DNA from: Pleodorina starrii
Lineage: Eukaryota > Chlorophyta > Chlorophyceae > Chlamydomonadales > Volvocaceae
NCBI GenBank assembly: GCA_030267565.1
Contig: BRXU01000002.1
Coordinates: 1,054,001 to 1,118,000, forward strand
DNA: 64,000 nucleotides
Reading direction: 5' to 3'
Shown here: positions 53,001-63,894 of the stretch, one piece after another
How positions within the stretch are numbered: the stretch's first letter is position 1
Layout of the letters: the number at the start of each line of letters is the position of its first letter
The notes under the pieces: generated by a model
What the model saw: only the letters and a program-made list of their open reading frames with translations
Told to the model about the DNA's origin: nothing
The model's database searches: none
Translations under genes and position numbers: made by a program

Positions 53001-53248
53001 CGCTGCGCCCTTGTGTGCGCATCTTCAGCGGCACCCGCACCGTGCCGCACGTGACGCTGCGCGGCCGCTCGCTGGTGTTCGCGGACAACGGCTCCACCGC
53101 CTTCTACAGCGTTGCACACGATGCTCAGCAGCAGCAGCAGCAGCAGCAGCAGGAGGGCGCGGCGCCGGGCAGCGCATCGGGCGGGGGCGCGGCGGCGGCG
53201 GCGTTGCTGCTGCGGAGGGCTGATCCAACCCTGACGCGACACGCGTGA
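43768..53248 (+). CDS. Large WD40-repeat protein with coiled coil and STAND-like segment
   Basis: Twelve exons keep phase: 43768-44339, 44802-45006, 45463-45630, 46003-46377, 46891-47268, 47592-48515, 48868-49156, 49612-49929, 50356-51032, 51447-51842, 52303-52425 and 52889-53248, giving 1594 aa. No named family recognised. Residues 1-250 are Ser/Pro/His-rich and disordered. About 255-440 are helical, with a Gln-rich coiled coil (QVAQLQVQTAVQLEAM). About 441-640 resemble the helical region between NTPase and WD repeats in NACHT/STAND proteins (VRDGVLVMADPSLEAWLMD…VGHAVLGHHY…LYGLRYAVLHLLL). I see no P-loop upstream. Roughly 13 WD40 repeats span about 715-1420 (LLASSSDDGTLCLW, KLASASDDGLICVW and similar), enough for two propellers. 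Short unique ends and a poly-Gln run near 53127 follow. Intron 6 (48516-48867) has a GC donor, CAG|GCAAGT. Probably a scaffold; function unknown. Confidence 0.82.
46864..46878. repeat. Short CCCTAAAA telomere-like run
   Basis: AAACCCTAAAACCCT just before the acceptor of WD40-gene exon 5; the complement of TTTTAGGG in about two units. Confidence 0.5.
50005..50061 (+). repeat. (CTG)19 triplet array
   Basis: Nineteen uninterrupted CTG triplets in intron 8 (49930-50355) of the WD40 gene, on the coding strand, preceded by a shorter CTG run at about 49988-50000. The transcript would carry CUG repeats. Confidence 0.95.
52071..52240 (+). repeat. (GATGG)34 pentanucleotide microsatellite
   Basis: 170 bases of perfect GATGG units, 34 copies, preceded by imperfect copies from about 52035. 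It lies in intron 10 (51843-52302) of the WD40 gene. The pentamer is open in several frames and creates artificial reading frames. Confidence 0.97.
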
Positions 53249-55239
53249 TGTGGGCATGGGAGGATGGGATGGTGTGGTGGGACGGGGTTGGGAGGTGCTG
53301 GGGCCCCGGGTGTGGGGTTCGGCGAGGTATTGCTTCGTGGGGCGCGCGGTCTTGCAAGTGAGTGAGTGTGTGGGGTTGTTTTGGGTTTGGTTGAGAAGCG
53401 CAGGCTAAGGAGAGGCAGCGGCGGCGGGCGCGCATTGGGTCGCGGCGGCGGCGACGGCGGAGCGGCACGGCATTGTGAGCAGCAGCAGCGGCGGCGGCGG
53501 CGCGGACCACCGGCCATCCAGGCAACTGAGATTACGACAGTGCCAACGGACCAAATTGACGGATGGTTGACAACGACGATATATGCGGTGCATTGGGCGG
53601 GGGCGGAGTTGTGATCGCCCGTGACATCCGAACTCGCGCCTGACACCACAACACCTGACAGGGCATATGACTGCAAGAAGCCATATCAAACAGCGGCACC
53701 GGTGAGCATGCACTGGGGTGCGGCAGTGTCGGCAGCAGCAGCGTTTGCAGCAGCGGCGGCCGTGGCAGCAGCGACACCTGCCGTGGCGGCGTGCCGCATC
53801 GCGCGGCTGGTGTCGTTGTATGGAGGCGCCGGGGTTGTTTCAATACTCGAGCCGGCGTGTAGACGTGGGACGGCGGGAGATGAAAGGGACAAGCTTTATT
53901 TGTGACAGCGGTGGTGGTTGCTGCAAGACCGGGGGCGCGGAGGGCGTTGCGCCCTTTCACGTAGATTCCTGGTACCGTGAAATGTGGGACGCAGCTACGC
54001 ACTGTCTAGCAGAGCAACGAACTTGGCCCTGGTCTTGCTCCCTGGTCTTGTCAGCGGGCGGAACCCGTTTTGTGAGCGGCCGGCGGCCGAAAGCGGGCCG
54101 CCCAAGCTCCTGGGTACATCGTGCTGTGCGTGTGACTGGTGCTTTTATGAGATGTAGGTTGCTAGGGGGCGGTGGAGTGGCGGCTAAATTGCGGGCGGGA
54201 GCGGGTGTGTATGTATGTGCGTTTTGTGTGTAAGTGTGCGTGTGTATGTGTCATAAGCCTGAATGCCGATATGGATGGTGGGTTTTTGCGTTCGCACGTG
54301 GTTCCCGCTGGGTTGGCCAATGTCGATGCACGCGAGAGCATCGCCTCGCAAAAGTCGAAAGCTGTGGAGGCGGAGTGAGCTGCGCCAGAGCCACACGAGC
54401 ATTATTTCCATTGCGCAGTCAACACTGCGTCAACACGCGGCCAATGCGCCAAAGGCTCTCAGCTTCCTGACCCCTGCAATCGTTGATGGCTTTATTTGGG
54501 ACGTGGTATGGTGGATGGAGGAGAGGAGGAGGTGCGTGCGATGTGTCGCTCCCCCTGCCTGCGGGTGTTTTTGGGGGTGCGTTTTGCGGCTGCTGGGAAT
54601 AATGCATACCGGTAAGTTTATGCGTCCGAAGGCGAGGAGGCCGGCGGGAGTTTTCTCTACGTGTGTCCTTTCTGTTTGACGCTTGTCGCATACGGCACGG
54701 CGGTATGGCGGCGCACAGCCTGCGAGTACGGTGGCGCTTGGGGTCCTGCACCGAAGACGGGTGGCGCGCCCTTTGTTTTCGGCACGCCTGTGTTTGCAAG
54801 ACATAACAGATGGCACTGAGATGGTGCGGCTTTGGCTTTTTCTCTTTTTTCCCCGACTGATGACCCAACCTTCTCCTCCAAGTTTGCTGTTGTGCTCGAG
54901 CGCTGCTGCAGGTTTGACGTAGACCGATCACGACATCTCTTCCCTACTTGCGTTCAAGTTGTTGGGTGTGTTGTTGCTTTCCGCTGCGTGTGTACGTTTG
55001 AACCGGCTGCACGCGAGGGCTGGGCGCTGCTGTAACAATGGTCCGCCCAATCTTGTCACATCAAGAGTCGCGACACGTTTCATAGATAGACAGCCATAAC
55101 TACCACGGTCAGGTGGTAGCAGTTCGTGCTTAGCGTTGTGTGATAGCTCGGCTACAGCTCGGCAGAGCGGTTGATCGAGCACACCCTGCCTGCGTAGCCC
55201 TCATAAACAGCTACTGTACATGAATGCCGTACAGGTCAA
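53249..55239. other. 3' flank of WD40 gene and unassigned sequence
   Basis: Begins with the probable 3' UTR of the WD40 gene. The first plus-strand TGTAA is at about 54227, roughly 1 kb past the stop. GCGGCGGC-rich and GCA-rich patches occur at 53415-53510 and 53720-53800. No protein-like spliced gene could be supported. Confidence 0.4.
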
Positions 55240-55485
55240 TGCTCATCCTGTCAGGTCATAGGTGAGGCCATAGGTGAGGTCATGAGGTCATAGATGAGGT
55301 CATGGGTCATGAGGTCATAGATGAGGTCATGGGTCATAGGTCAGGTCATAGGTCATCAGGTCATAGGTCAGGTCATAGGTCAGGTCGTAGGCCAGGTCAT
55401 AGGTCATCAGGTCATAGGTCAGGTCATAGGTCATCAGGTCATAGGTCAGGTCATAGGTCAGGTCATAGGTCAGGTCATAGGTCGG
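55240..55485. repeat. GGTCATA minisatellite
   Basis: A tandem array built on the 12-base unit ATAGGTCAGGTC with 15-16 base variants containing ATCAG, ATGAGG or GGGTCATG. The left edge is more degenerate and the right half nearly perfect. It ends where the 18-bp array begins. Confidence 0.9.
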
Positions 55486-55489
55486 GAGC

Positions 55490-56440
55490 CTCTACCCACG
55501 GGCCAGCCTCGACCCACGCGCCCAGCCTTGACCCATGGGCGCAGTCTCGGCCCACAGGTCAGGAGCGACCCACGGGCCCATCCTCGATCCACAGGCCAAG
55601 CCCCGACCCACAGGCCCAGGTTCGGGCCCAGCCTCGACCCACGGGCCCAGCCTCGACCCACAGGCCCAGCCTCGACCCGTGGGCCCAGCCTCGACCCGTG
55701 GGCCCAGCCTCGACCCACGGGCCCAGCCTCGACCCACGGGCCCAGCCTCGACCTGCAGGCCCAGCCTCGACCCACGGGCCCAGCCTCAGCCCATGGGCTT
55801 AGCCTCGACCCACCGGCTCAGTCTCAGCCCATGGGCCCACCCTCGACCCGCAGGCCCAGCCTCGACCCGCAGGCCCAGCCTCGATCCGCAGGCCCAGCCT
55901 CGACCCGTGGGCTCACCCTCGACCCATGGGCCCAGCCTCGACCCACGGGCCCAGCCTCGACCCACAGGCCAAAAGCTCGACCCATGGGCCCAAGCTCGAC
56001 CCACGGGCCCAGCCTAAGCCCATGGGCCCAGCCTAAGCCCATGAGCCCAGCCTCGACCCACGGGCCCAGCCTCGACCCACGGGCCCAGCCTCGACCCATA
56101 GGCCCAGCCTCGACCCGTGGGCCCAGCCTCGACCCATAGGCCCAGCCTCGACCCATGGGCCCAGCCTCGACCCATGGGCCCACCCTCGACCCGCAGGCCC
56201 ACCCTCGACCCACAGGCCCAGCCACGACCCGTGGGCCCAGCCTCAACCCACGGGCCCAGCCTCAGCCCATGGGCCCAGCCTCGACCCGCAGGCCCAGCCT
56301 CGACCCACGGGTCAAGCCTCGACCCACGGGCCAAGCCGCGACCCACGGGCCAAGCTTCAACCCACGGGTCAAGCCTCGAATCACGGGCCCAGCCTCAACC
56401 CACGGGCCCAGTCTCAGCCCATGGGCCCTGCCTCAGCACA
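55490..56440. repeat. 18-bp minisatellite, about 53 copies
   Basis: Head-to-tail copies of an 18-base unit, roughly CCCAGCCTCGACCCACGG. Variation clusters at the CCACGG/CCGTGG/CCGCAG/CCATGG position. Nearly every unit is exactly 18 bases, so all three frames of both strands stay open for long distances and yield artificial Pro-rich (GPSLDP, AQPRPT) or Gly/Trp/Arg-rich (GRGWARGSRL) proteins. Only a handful of units deviate in length, near 55620 and 55970. Confidence 0.95.
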
Positions 56441-57057
56441 CGGGTTGGCCACCGTCAAATGTGTATGGGAAAGTACGCACATGCAGATTGTTTTACCTTC
56501 AGCTGCTTTTGTGGACATCATCACCTTCAGACCAGCCGCCACATCTCTAGGCGGCTCGCGAGCTGGTTACGCTAGTCGGCCACCCACATGCCGACGGCGC
56601 TGCTTCTGCCGACGAGGTGCGGGCTGTTGGCCAAGCTGGCTGCTGACTGCGTTGCCCGCGGTGGCGCACCAGCACCAGCAGCAGGCGGAGTGGTGTTACG
56701 TATGAAGGGAGGAGCGAAGGAGAGGAGGTCCGCAGGGGTCGGCCCTCTCCCGGCTGCGGCAACAATGTGATACTCGATTCCGTTCCGTGCCGTCAGCCGC
56801 CGCCGGGTGGATGGGCACCGTCTCCCTCCGCGCGGTCGCCCTCCGCAACCTCTCCCGGCGTAATCGGGCCCGCGCGAGTCGCTGCAGTTCGAGCGATGTG
56901 TGACGGTGCAATGTACGCCGCGTGCTGCTGAAGTGTTGTGTTTCGGGCCTCCGTCGCTCGTTGCTAAGCTGACTAATCTCAGGGCAATGAACCAATGGTG
57001 CTGGTGACGGGGTAGTCCGCGTGGTCCACGGAGCATCAGGACTCTGCATCCTTCCGC

Positions 57058-57084
57058 TCACGGGCTCCGGCCTATACGTGGATA
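57058..57084. repeat. 27-bp dispersed repeat, copy B
   Basis: Exact match to 29548-29574, in the same orientation. Surrounding sequence is unrelated. Confidence 0.75.
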
Positions 57085-57524
57085 CAACCCCTCGGACAGC
57101 CATTGCATGGAGCCATCGGGCGGGATGGCAGGGTTTGGGGCCATGCAAGTGCGCACCCCCCCAATTGCACGGTATAACACGCCACACAGCCGGCGCACGT
57201 GGCTCCGGTGGATGGCGGGTCCTCCATGAGGTCGGAATCATGGTATAGCCGCTTACGCAGAGCTTCACCAGCAGCCGCTCTCACACCGTTTACCTCTTGA
57301 CTGCTCCGGCGGACTGCGGACTACACCTCATTATACGACAGCCAAGAAACAGTCGGCCTTGCGGGTCAGATGTCGGCTGTGACACGAAAACTCGTTCACA
57401 TACTGCCAACGCGTCCGTGCGACCAACCTGCGACCATTGCGTTCCCGCGACCAATCAAAGCCGGGTGCGCCGTCCCTACGCTCCAAGACACCCCAAGCCA
57501 AGCATAGACGAGCGAGTGGGAAGC

Positions 57525-57529
57525 TTACA
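57525..57529 (-). terminator. Candidate TGTAA poly(A) signal of TDP2
   Basis: Reads TGTAA on the minus strand about 104 nt beyond the TDP2 stop, a typical 3' UTR distance. Confidence 0.45.
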
Positions 57530-57632
57530 GCCCTTTGCCGCAGCACACTTTAAACCTACATCGAGCCAATGGCCTTCATGCGCCCGCCTGCATCTGGAGC
57601 GCCAGCCTGCGGGGCCGCCACGGTGTAAGCCC

Positions 57633-60600
57633 TTACGACACAATTACGACATCGTCATCGTCATCGTCGTCCTCCACTGTCAGATCCGCTGCCTCGGGCT
57701 GCTGGCGCCGCGCCGCTGTTCTCCCGCCCCCCCGGTCCATCGACCGCCCACTCCCCCTTTTCGCTGCCGCTTCCGCCGGCGCCGCTGTTGCTGTGTCCTG
57801 GCCAGCCGGCTTCGGCAGCCGCCGCAGCTTGGGCTTTGCGGCGGCCTGCTCCTGGCTAGGGCCCCGGTCCCCGCCCTCTGTCGCGGCGCCAGAAGCAGCT
57901 GCGCCCGCGGCCGCCGCGCCGCCGCCGCGCCGGCCGGAGCCGCTCGCCTCAGAGGACCCCGTGGCAGCGGACTGCGCTCGTGGCGGCGCAGCGGACGTTG
58001 ACGGGGCCTCGCTAGGCGCGGCCGATGCGCTGCCCAGCACTCGCCCGACGGCGGTGCTGGCGGGCGCCGCCTCCGCGGGGATGAGCTTGACCAACAACCC
58101 GAAGTGGTCGCTTGGCAGCACCTGTACATCAGGGCGTGCACGATGAGGCCACGGATGCCATTTGGACGCAGTCCGTAAAGAGGCGCCCCCCCAAAAGATG
58201 CCGCCAGCCTGCCCAAACCGACTCCTTATGCCTTGCATTATCAAAAGTGCAGGGCAAACCTAGCGCAGCCCGCCAAGGCCTGCACGCATGTGCGCTACCC
58301 GTTTTGCACATTCCAACTGACACGTGCTACCTTCTCGCCGTCTACGTTAGCCCCGAGTCCCCAACCGGTGGGCGGCCGCCTTCGGAACTAACCCACCTCC
58401 AAGCCCAGCCGTCAAACAGAGCCTTGCTTACCGGCAGGCGTTTGCCCTTGTACTCGTGCGACAGGCCCGGTAACGCCTGCGTGCCGACCAGCTTGATGTT
58501 GTCCAGCTGCCACCCGCTCCCACCACCACCGCCCCTGCCGCCGGGGGCGCTCGACGAGGCGGGCCCCGCCCCAGATGTCCCCGATGCAGACAGGCGGCAC
58601 AGCACTCGATCCAGCCGGGAGCCCTTGTAGCGACTGTTGGTTCGTGATACAGGGTTTTTAGGGTTTTAGGGTTTCGAACCAACGGCACCGGGCGGGTGGT
58701 CAACATCGTACCGGTGTGTTGCCGACGCCGGACCGGGCTTCAAACACCAATGACAGCGACATGATCACCCACGGTTTATCACCACGCTGCACGATACTGT
58801 ATAAGCAGCCGTGCCGCTTTGGGGTTGCAGGCCTGCCTGCTCCAAGCCGGGCCCCGTCCCTCTCATGGGACGGGCCGGCGCGCCCAAAATCATGCAGCGT
58901 CACACATCGACGTGTCCCGCAGCAGCCAGGCGCAGGCCTGCCGACCAGAATGCCGTACCTAGTCAGCATGGGGTTAGACACTGGATCCCAGGTGCAGCCC
59001 GCGCGCCGCGGCTCGAGGACCGACCAGGCGTCGCACCAGCGCGGCGGCATCCGAATGGGTCCATCCCGCGTGTCGGACCAGTTCAGGTCGCCTGATCGGC
59101 AGGGACAGAACGAGGGAAGGGCGCGACAGGGCGGGTCCGTAAGCGCCTCCCGAATCAGCGAAGGGCACGGAGGAGCAAGAGGCGCAACCTTCGCTGCGCA
59201 GCAAAGCACGGCGCTGCTCCTCCGCTGCGCGGTGACACGGCGGCGGTCTTGGCAGCACCTCCTGCCGTCCTGATGTCGCTGCTAGACCCTTTCTTCTCCC
59301 GCAACCGTTCATACTTCACCCGAAATGATTCTGGCCAACCCGGCCATCACGGCCTGGGGCAGCTCCTGTTGCAAGTATCCCGGTGCTTAAATCCTTGCGC
59401 CGAACCCCACGGCAGCCAGCACATCCCTTTCGGGCCCCGCGCCACTCCCTCCCTCACCTGCCAGCAGCACGTCCCCCCAGGCCCCCGCTGCGCCCTCCAG
59501 CTCCCGCACCGCCTCCTCCAGCTGCTCCCACCGCTGCGTCACCATCTGCTGCGGGCCCGGGCCCACGGGACTCTCCAGGTGACTGGTGCCCACCACCAGC
59601 GGCCGCCCGCCCACACTGGCGCGGGTGTACAGGATGCTGCGGCCTGCACACAGGCAGGTGAGGAATCCACGTTTCACGGCGACGGCAAATTTGACGTCTG
59701 CGCCGGGCGATGTGCGGCTGGGCAAGTATATCTGCTACGCAAACACACCTTCGCCATAGGAACGGGTTAAAAAGGTAAAGAGCGTGGCTGCAAACCTGGC
59801 TGGCGTATGAGCAAGGCGCAGGGGTTTTGTGTAGGACCACCTGCATGCTGGTTGCCTGGATAACAATGGCTTCTCCGTAAACCTGGCATGCTCGTCCAAC
59901 ACGGGATGTCGTCCCGCAATCCAGCGCGAGGTCCAGAGCGAAACATCGTGCCACGCAGCCGCATTTCCCGGCTCAGGTGCTCATTACCCGCCGACCCACC
60001 TACCCACCTACCCATGCAGGAGTTTGCAAAGTCCTTCTCCATCCAGGGCTGCAAGGCGGGCAGCGTCACCGTGTCGCGCCGCGCCAGCAACAGCGTGAAG
60101 TACGACTGCGGGAGGGGTAGGAGATGGACATGGTGGGTGCCGGTGCCGGCTTCGACCGGGGGCGAGCCCAAATAAGATATCGCGCAGACGCGAGCGTGCG
60201 AGGAAGTGGCGCGCATGGCAGCGGGGGGTGAAGGTCCCGGCGAACCTCGCCTTCCATGCGGCGTACTCTATGTCATACACGCAAAGCGGGAAGGTGGTCA
60301 CACCCGAAACGGCTTCACAAACTTTGTCAGCAAACCGCGTTCCGGGGTTCTGACGTGCTGCCCAGATGCTAGGAGTGCCTACGCCGCACAAGAGCAGTCC
60401 ACTTGCGCTGGTGTCAGCCCGGCCGTGCCCCATGCGACGCGCCGACGCGTATGTACGAGTGTGCAAACACCAGACTCCAATCCGCCAAAGCTCACCTTGT
60501 CCTCGGCCACGGGCGAGCAGTGGTAGCGCCGAAACCAGTTGCTCTGGCGAAAGATGAGCACCATGTTCTGGGTCACCTCCTGCGGGCAGCACACGCGTCA

Positions 60601-62055
60601 GTGATAGTCAGCAAAGTACGACGGGAACCATCAGGCGCAAAAATGTCAGTCGCCAATGCCAGGAGCGTGGCGTCAGGACCCCGTGATACGGGTAATGAAG
60701 GGATGAGCGCGGCGGAGGGATGCAGGCGACGTTAGCGAACGAGTCCATGATCCGCGATGTGGGTCGGGGGCGCCGTCTCCGCTGCGGTATCGCTGCGGTA
60801 CCTTCTTAGTTATTACCCCCGGGGGGCAACCGCACCTGGAAGAGCAGCAGGTCGGGGTAGCCCTCGCGCTCGATGATGTCGCCCACCGCGCGCATGCGCT
60901 GTGCAAGCTCCACGTCCTCGTTAAACCTGTTTGTGACGCCATTTGCGCGGTGGCAGGGGTGGCATCCTTGATTCGGGTTTGGATATGAGCTCGGAGGTGG
61001 GCTCAACCAAGCACAGGGCCGGGTGAAGGCGACGGATGCGGATGTGAGTTGCGCACGGATGCGACCCGCATGCACGTGGAGGCGCCGGACTCGCGTCGCT
61101 GTCAGTTGCACGGTGTCGGAAGCTATCTACTGTTAGAAGCTATCGGAGTTCGGAGAGCAGATGTGGGTTGACCATTCGGCTGGCGAGCATGATGCTGCGA
61201 TACTTCCGGAGCAGCCAGAGGTTGGGCGGCAGAACCATGGTTACACTCTTATTTAAGTGGGCTGCCCTTAAGCCCCCCCAAGCACCATTTGTTGATCGCG
61301 GCGCTACACAATACGTATCATAACGCTGCATGCAGCTGGGTCAAGCACCATGTCGATATTCTTAGGTGGAGTCACGATGGATGAGGGTTGTGCCAGCACG
61401 CGACCAGGATTCGCATTGGCGGCGTGCCGCCGTGATAGCGCCGGGCGCCGTCAGATTGCGTCACCGTGGTTCGCGTGGGATTGCCATGCCGCGTGACCCA
61501 CCACAGATTGTACGATAGTATGGAGACGCTCCGCGCTGAGTTCGACGTCGTCGGCTGCACGCTGGCGCCTTGCTGCGATGTGGAGGGCCCCGGCACCCGG
61601 GCACAGCGCTGGCTCGGCTGGATAGTGCTGGCAGGCTTCGCAACTTCCGGCTTGCACGGGCTGCGCATTGCCGCCTTGCTGGCTTCGTTCATGCGGGAGA
61701 GCCGTTCCTCGTGCAGCTGCGCGAGAAGGGTGTTGGCTGTCGGACGGGTTGCTTCTTGTGGAGCGGATGGCGCGGACAGAGGTGCAGCTGGTGGCGGCAA
61801 GGCCGGCTTCGCTGCGACAGTAGCGACAGAAGCTGAGCGTCCTTGTAGCATCTCGCCGTTGGCAGCAGGCGCAGGAAGTTCAACGCCGTCAACAGCCGTC
61901 CGAACTCGCTTTCGCACGGGGCCCGCTTCCGCAACGCGAAGCCTCTCGTTCAGACCCTCAGCGAGAGCAACGACTCTTTTCCTGCTACCTTCGTCCTTTG
62001 CTACGTACGTTGAAGCTTCGTTCCCGTCATCTGTGAGGTCGATTTGTTCAGTCAT
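57633..62055 (-). CDS. TDP2: TDP2-type tyrosyl-DNA phosphodiesterase
   Basis: Repairs DNA ends blocked by topoisomerase II by cleaving the 5'-phosphotyrosyl bond; Mg2+-dependent exonuclease-endonuclease-phosphatase fold. Eight exons keep phase: 61502-62055, 60836-60926, 60496-60579, 60012-60105, 59458-59643, 58959-59091, 58432-58633 and 57633-58121, giving 610 aa. The catalytic quartet is intact: Asn183 in SYNLW, Glu216 in LFQEVT (formed across the exon 2/3 junction), Asp338 in GDLNWSD and His454 in SDHFGLL. The TDP2-typical TSHLESPVG, FANSCMGRSILY and RLDRVL blocks are also present. The N-terminal 170 residues and C-terminal 150 residues are disordered; the latter is Ala/Gly-rich. Short acidic-hydrophobic motifs at both ends, IDLTDD (5-10) and DDDDDDDVVIV ending at 609, look like SUMO-interacting motifs. 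The start is the only ATG before the conserved region. Confidence 0.92.
58651..58674. repeat. Interstitial TTTTAGGG telomere-like repeat
   Basis: Reads AGGGTTTTTAGGG followed by TTTTAGGGTTT: about three units of the Chlamydomonas-type telomere repeat, one with an extra T. It lies in TDP2 intron 6, close to the acceptor of exon 7. Confidence 0.7.
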
Positions 62056-63805
62056 AACCTCGAGCGGGCGTCAATCTCACACAGTGCTTTGTTGCCCAGT
62101 CAAGGTAAAATTTAGTTTAACACCAGCTCAGCAAAAAATACTCTCTTCCTTAGGCTTTGATATTCGAGTGAAGTCAAAAGGTTGCGTACGGCATCCCCTG
62201 CCTCGCGTGAGCACATGCACATCGACATTGCGAGCCTCAAGCTGCCAAGCATGCCTCACAAAGGCCAACGCGCATGAGAATATGTATGTTGGCTTACCAT
62301 GCACGTTTACTTTGTGCAGTTAGAGCTGGTCTGCGAATAGCGCCTCCCTGAATTTTGGCAGGCTGCAGGCCCTGTATGTTCAGTATGTCTATTTCATTAT
62401 TGCGTACAAGTTATGTTTCAACATAACACTATCCAGCTGCTTGCACGTCAGCTGACCCTCGGGACATTTAACGGACACCCAGCGTTGACTAGCGACTTTG
62501 TTTGCTCGGGAACAAAGATACACGCGTGAACGCTTGTTTCTTATATTAAGGGCGCGAAACTGTTGATTGGCATAGCTTATGCACGTACGTGTGTCCGTTG
62601 ACGTCGCAAACACACCCCACGCCGAGTCTTCTTAAACGTGATGAATACCGGTAGTTACCTTCAGCTGCCGTGTGGCGTCATGACTGCGGATTTAGTCGGG
62701 GCTCAATTGCAGGGGTCACAGGGACGCAAGCACTGGGCACTTTCTGAGGCCTGGGCCCCGCAGGGGCCCGCCGCTGCTTCCAGCAAAGTTCGTAAGGGTA
62801 CTGCCGATGGCATCTGATGGCATGGCCTAGCAGGCGCTGGCGTGGAGCGCACCGCAATGTGCTGCCGCCAAGACCGCTGAAGAGGTCTGATTCACGACTT
62901 CCAGGCCGAACTAGCCAGGCGACGCACTTGGCGCATCCATCTCCACCTCCCAGCCACATCACCAACTCCCATCGCGAAGAGCCACGCCGAAGCAAGCCAC
63001 GCCGCACGACCGACTGCGCGCCGTTACTTCCCAGTTTCCGTGCGAGAGGCACTGGCCCCAAACTTTTGACCCCAGCCAGGGCCCCCCAGCCCGGCATCCG
63101 CACGCAGCACCTGCCTCATTCCATCATACAACCTGCATTCCATCATTCGTTTTTAACATTGTTGACGGGCGCCCCGGTCCAGAGCAAAGATCCCACAAAT
63201 CCGTGCTCCATGTAGGGCCTTTGCCCGCCTTGCCTTGCCGCTCGCGCACAGACCCGTTCAAAGGCCACAGCGGCGACGCAAAGACAGCAGGCGAAATGCC
63301 CTGCGACCGCAGCGCCGCTGCCCACCATGCCGCTCCAAAACGGTACAAGTGGCGTTTGGACTGTCAGAATCCCTGTGTCAAGGCACGGCTCGAAGACGCG
63401 ACGCGCGGGTAATGGGTCGTCGGCGGGCGTCCGATTGATCAGCAGTAAGCGCTGGCACGCACAGTACACCAACGATAATCCTCCGCTCCACACTCGAATG
63501 GCATCCGGCACACCGCTCAATCGCGCAATTGCTCGTCTCACCCACCTCCCGAACCCACCCTTTTCCACGCCAGTGATGTGAGTACGGTCCTCGTCCGCGC
63601 TTGTTGTGCCCTTAACAGCATGAACAAGACATCCAGCTGCTCCCCGTCCGTGTACATCGCAATCTGGACCCTCCAACCCTACACTGGCATACATACGACC
63701 GAGCACCCCCGCACCGTTGCGTTCACATGTCCTGTCCTGTCCTGCAGATTATGTCTGTCTTGGTCCTTGTCTGTCTGCCTGCTGCGCCTACCTTTCCGGC
63801 TTGCT
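62056..63805. other. TDP2 promoter and unassigned sequence
   Basis: The 62080-62660 part is AT-rich and directly upstream of the TDP2 start, so it is the likely promoter. The rest (62660-63805) is GC-richer, with open frames on both strands that show no family resemblance. Confidence 0.4.
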
Positions 63806-63894
63806 TCAGTGCTTGGTACCGAGCACGAACCCTTCACCCCAAATGAACGCCACATACTCCCCAGTTTCGTAGTAGAGAAATGCAAGCGGGCAGC
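63806..63894 (-). CDS. Possible last exon of an unidentified gene continuing past the window
   Basis: On the minus strand, after a possible acceptor (…gtgag|GC), the frame reads CPLAFLYYETGEYVAFIWGE, then GFVLGTKH and TGA. The aromatic/aliphatic alternation and Gly turns look like beta strands of a real protein, unlike the Arg/Pro/Ala noise of neighbouring frames. The upstream exons would lie beyond 64000. The acceptor is weak and the family is not recognised, so this is tentative. Confidence 0.35.

Larger units (their letters stand above)
56441..57632. other. Unassigned sequence and 3' flank of TDP2 gene
   Basis: Runs from the end of the minisatellite to the TDP2 stop. It contains the second copy of the 27-bp dispersed repeat and a TGTAA signal for TDP2. 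Open frames on both strands show no recognisable domain. Confidence 0.4.

Noticed and set aside
43768..53248. Idea that the WD40 gene next to FAM91 is WDR11, its known partner in animals
   Set aside because: The N-terminal disordered, coiled-coil and STAND-like parts and the repeat sequences do not resemble WDR11, which begins with its propellers. Adjacency to FAM91 is probably coincidence.
55302..56346. Long Pro-rich and Gly/Trp-rich reading frames of 70-270 codons on both strands
   Set aside because: They are read through the 12- and 18-bp tandem repeats, are open in every frame, and have no non-repetitive coding sequence attached.
55240..56440. CRISPR-like array
   Set aside because: The units are directly tandem with no unique spacers, and the genome is eukaryotic.
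63606..63674. Minus-strand frame reading VQIAMYTDGEQLDVLFML
   Set aside because: It looks protein-like over about 20 residues, but it is downstream of the stop at 63806 on the same strand, has no start or joining exons, and runs into low-quality sequence.
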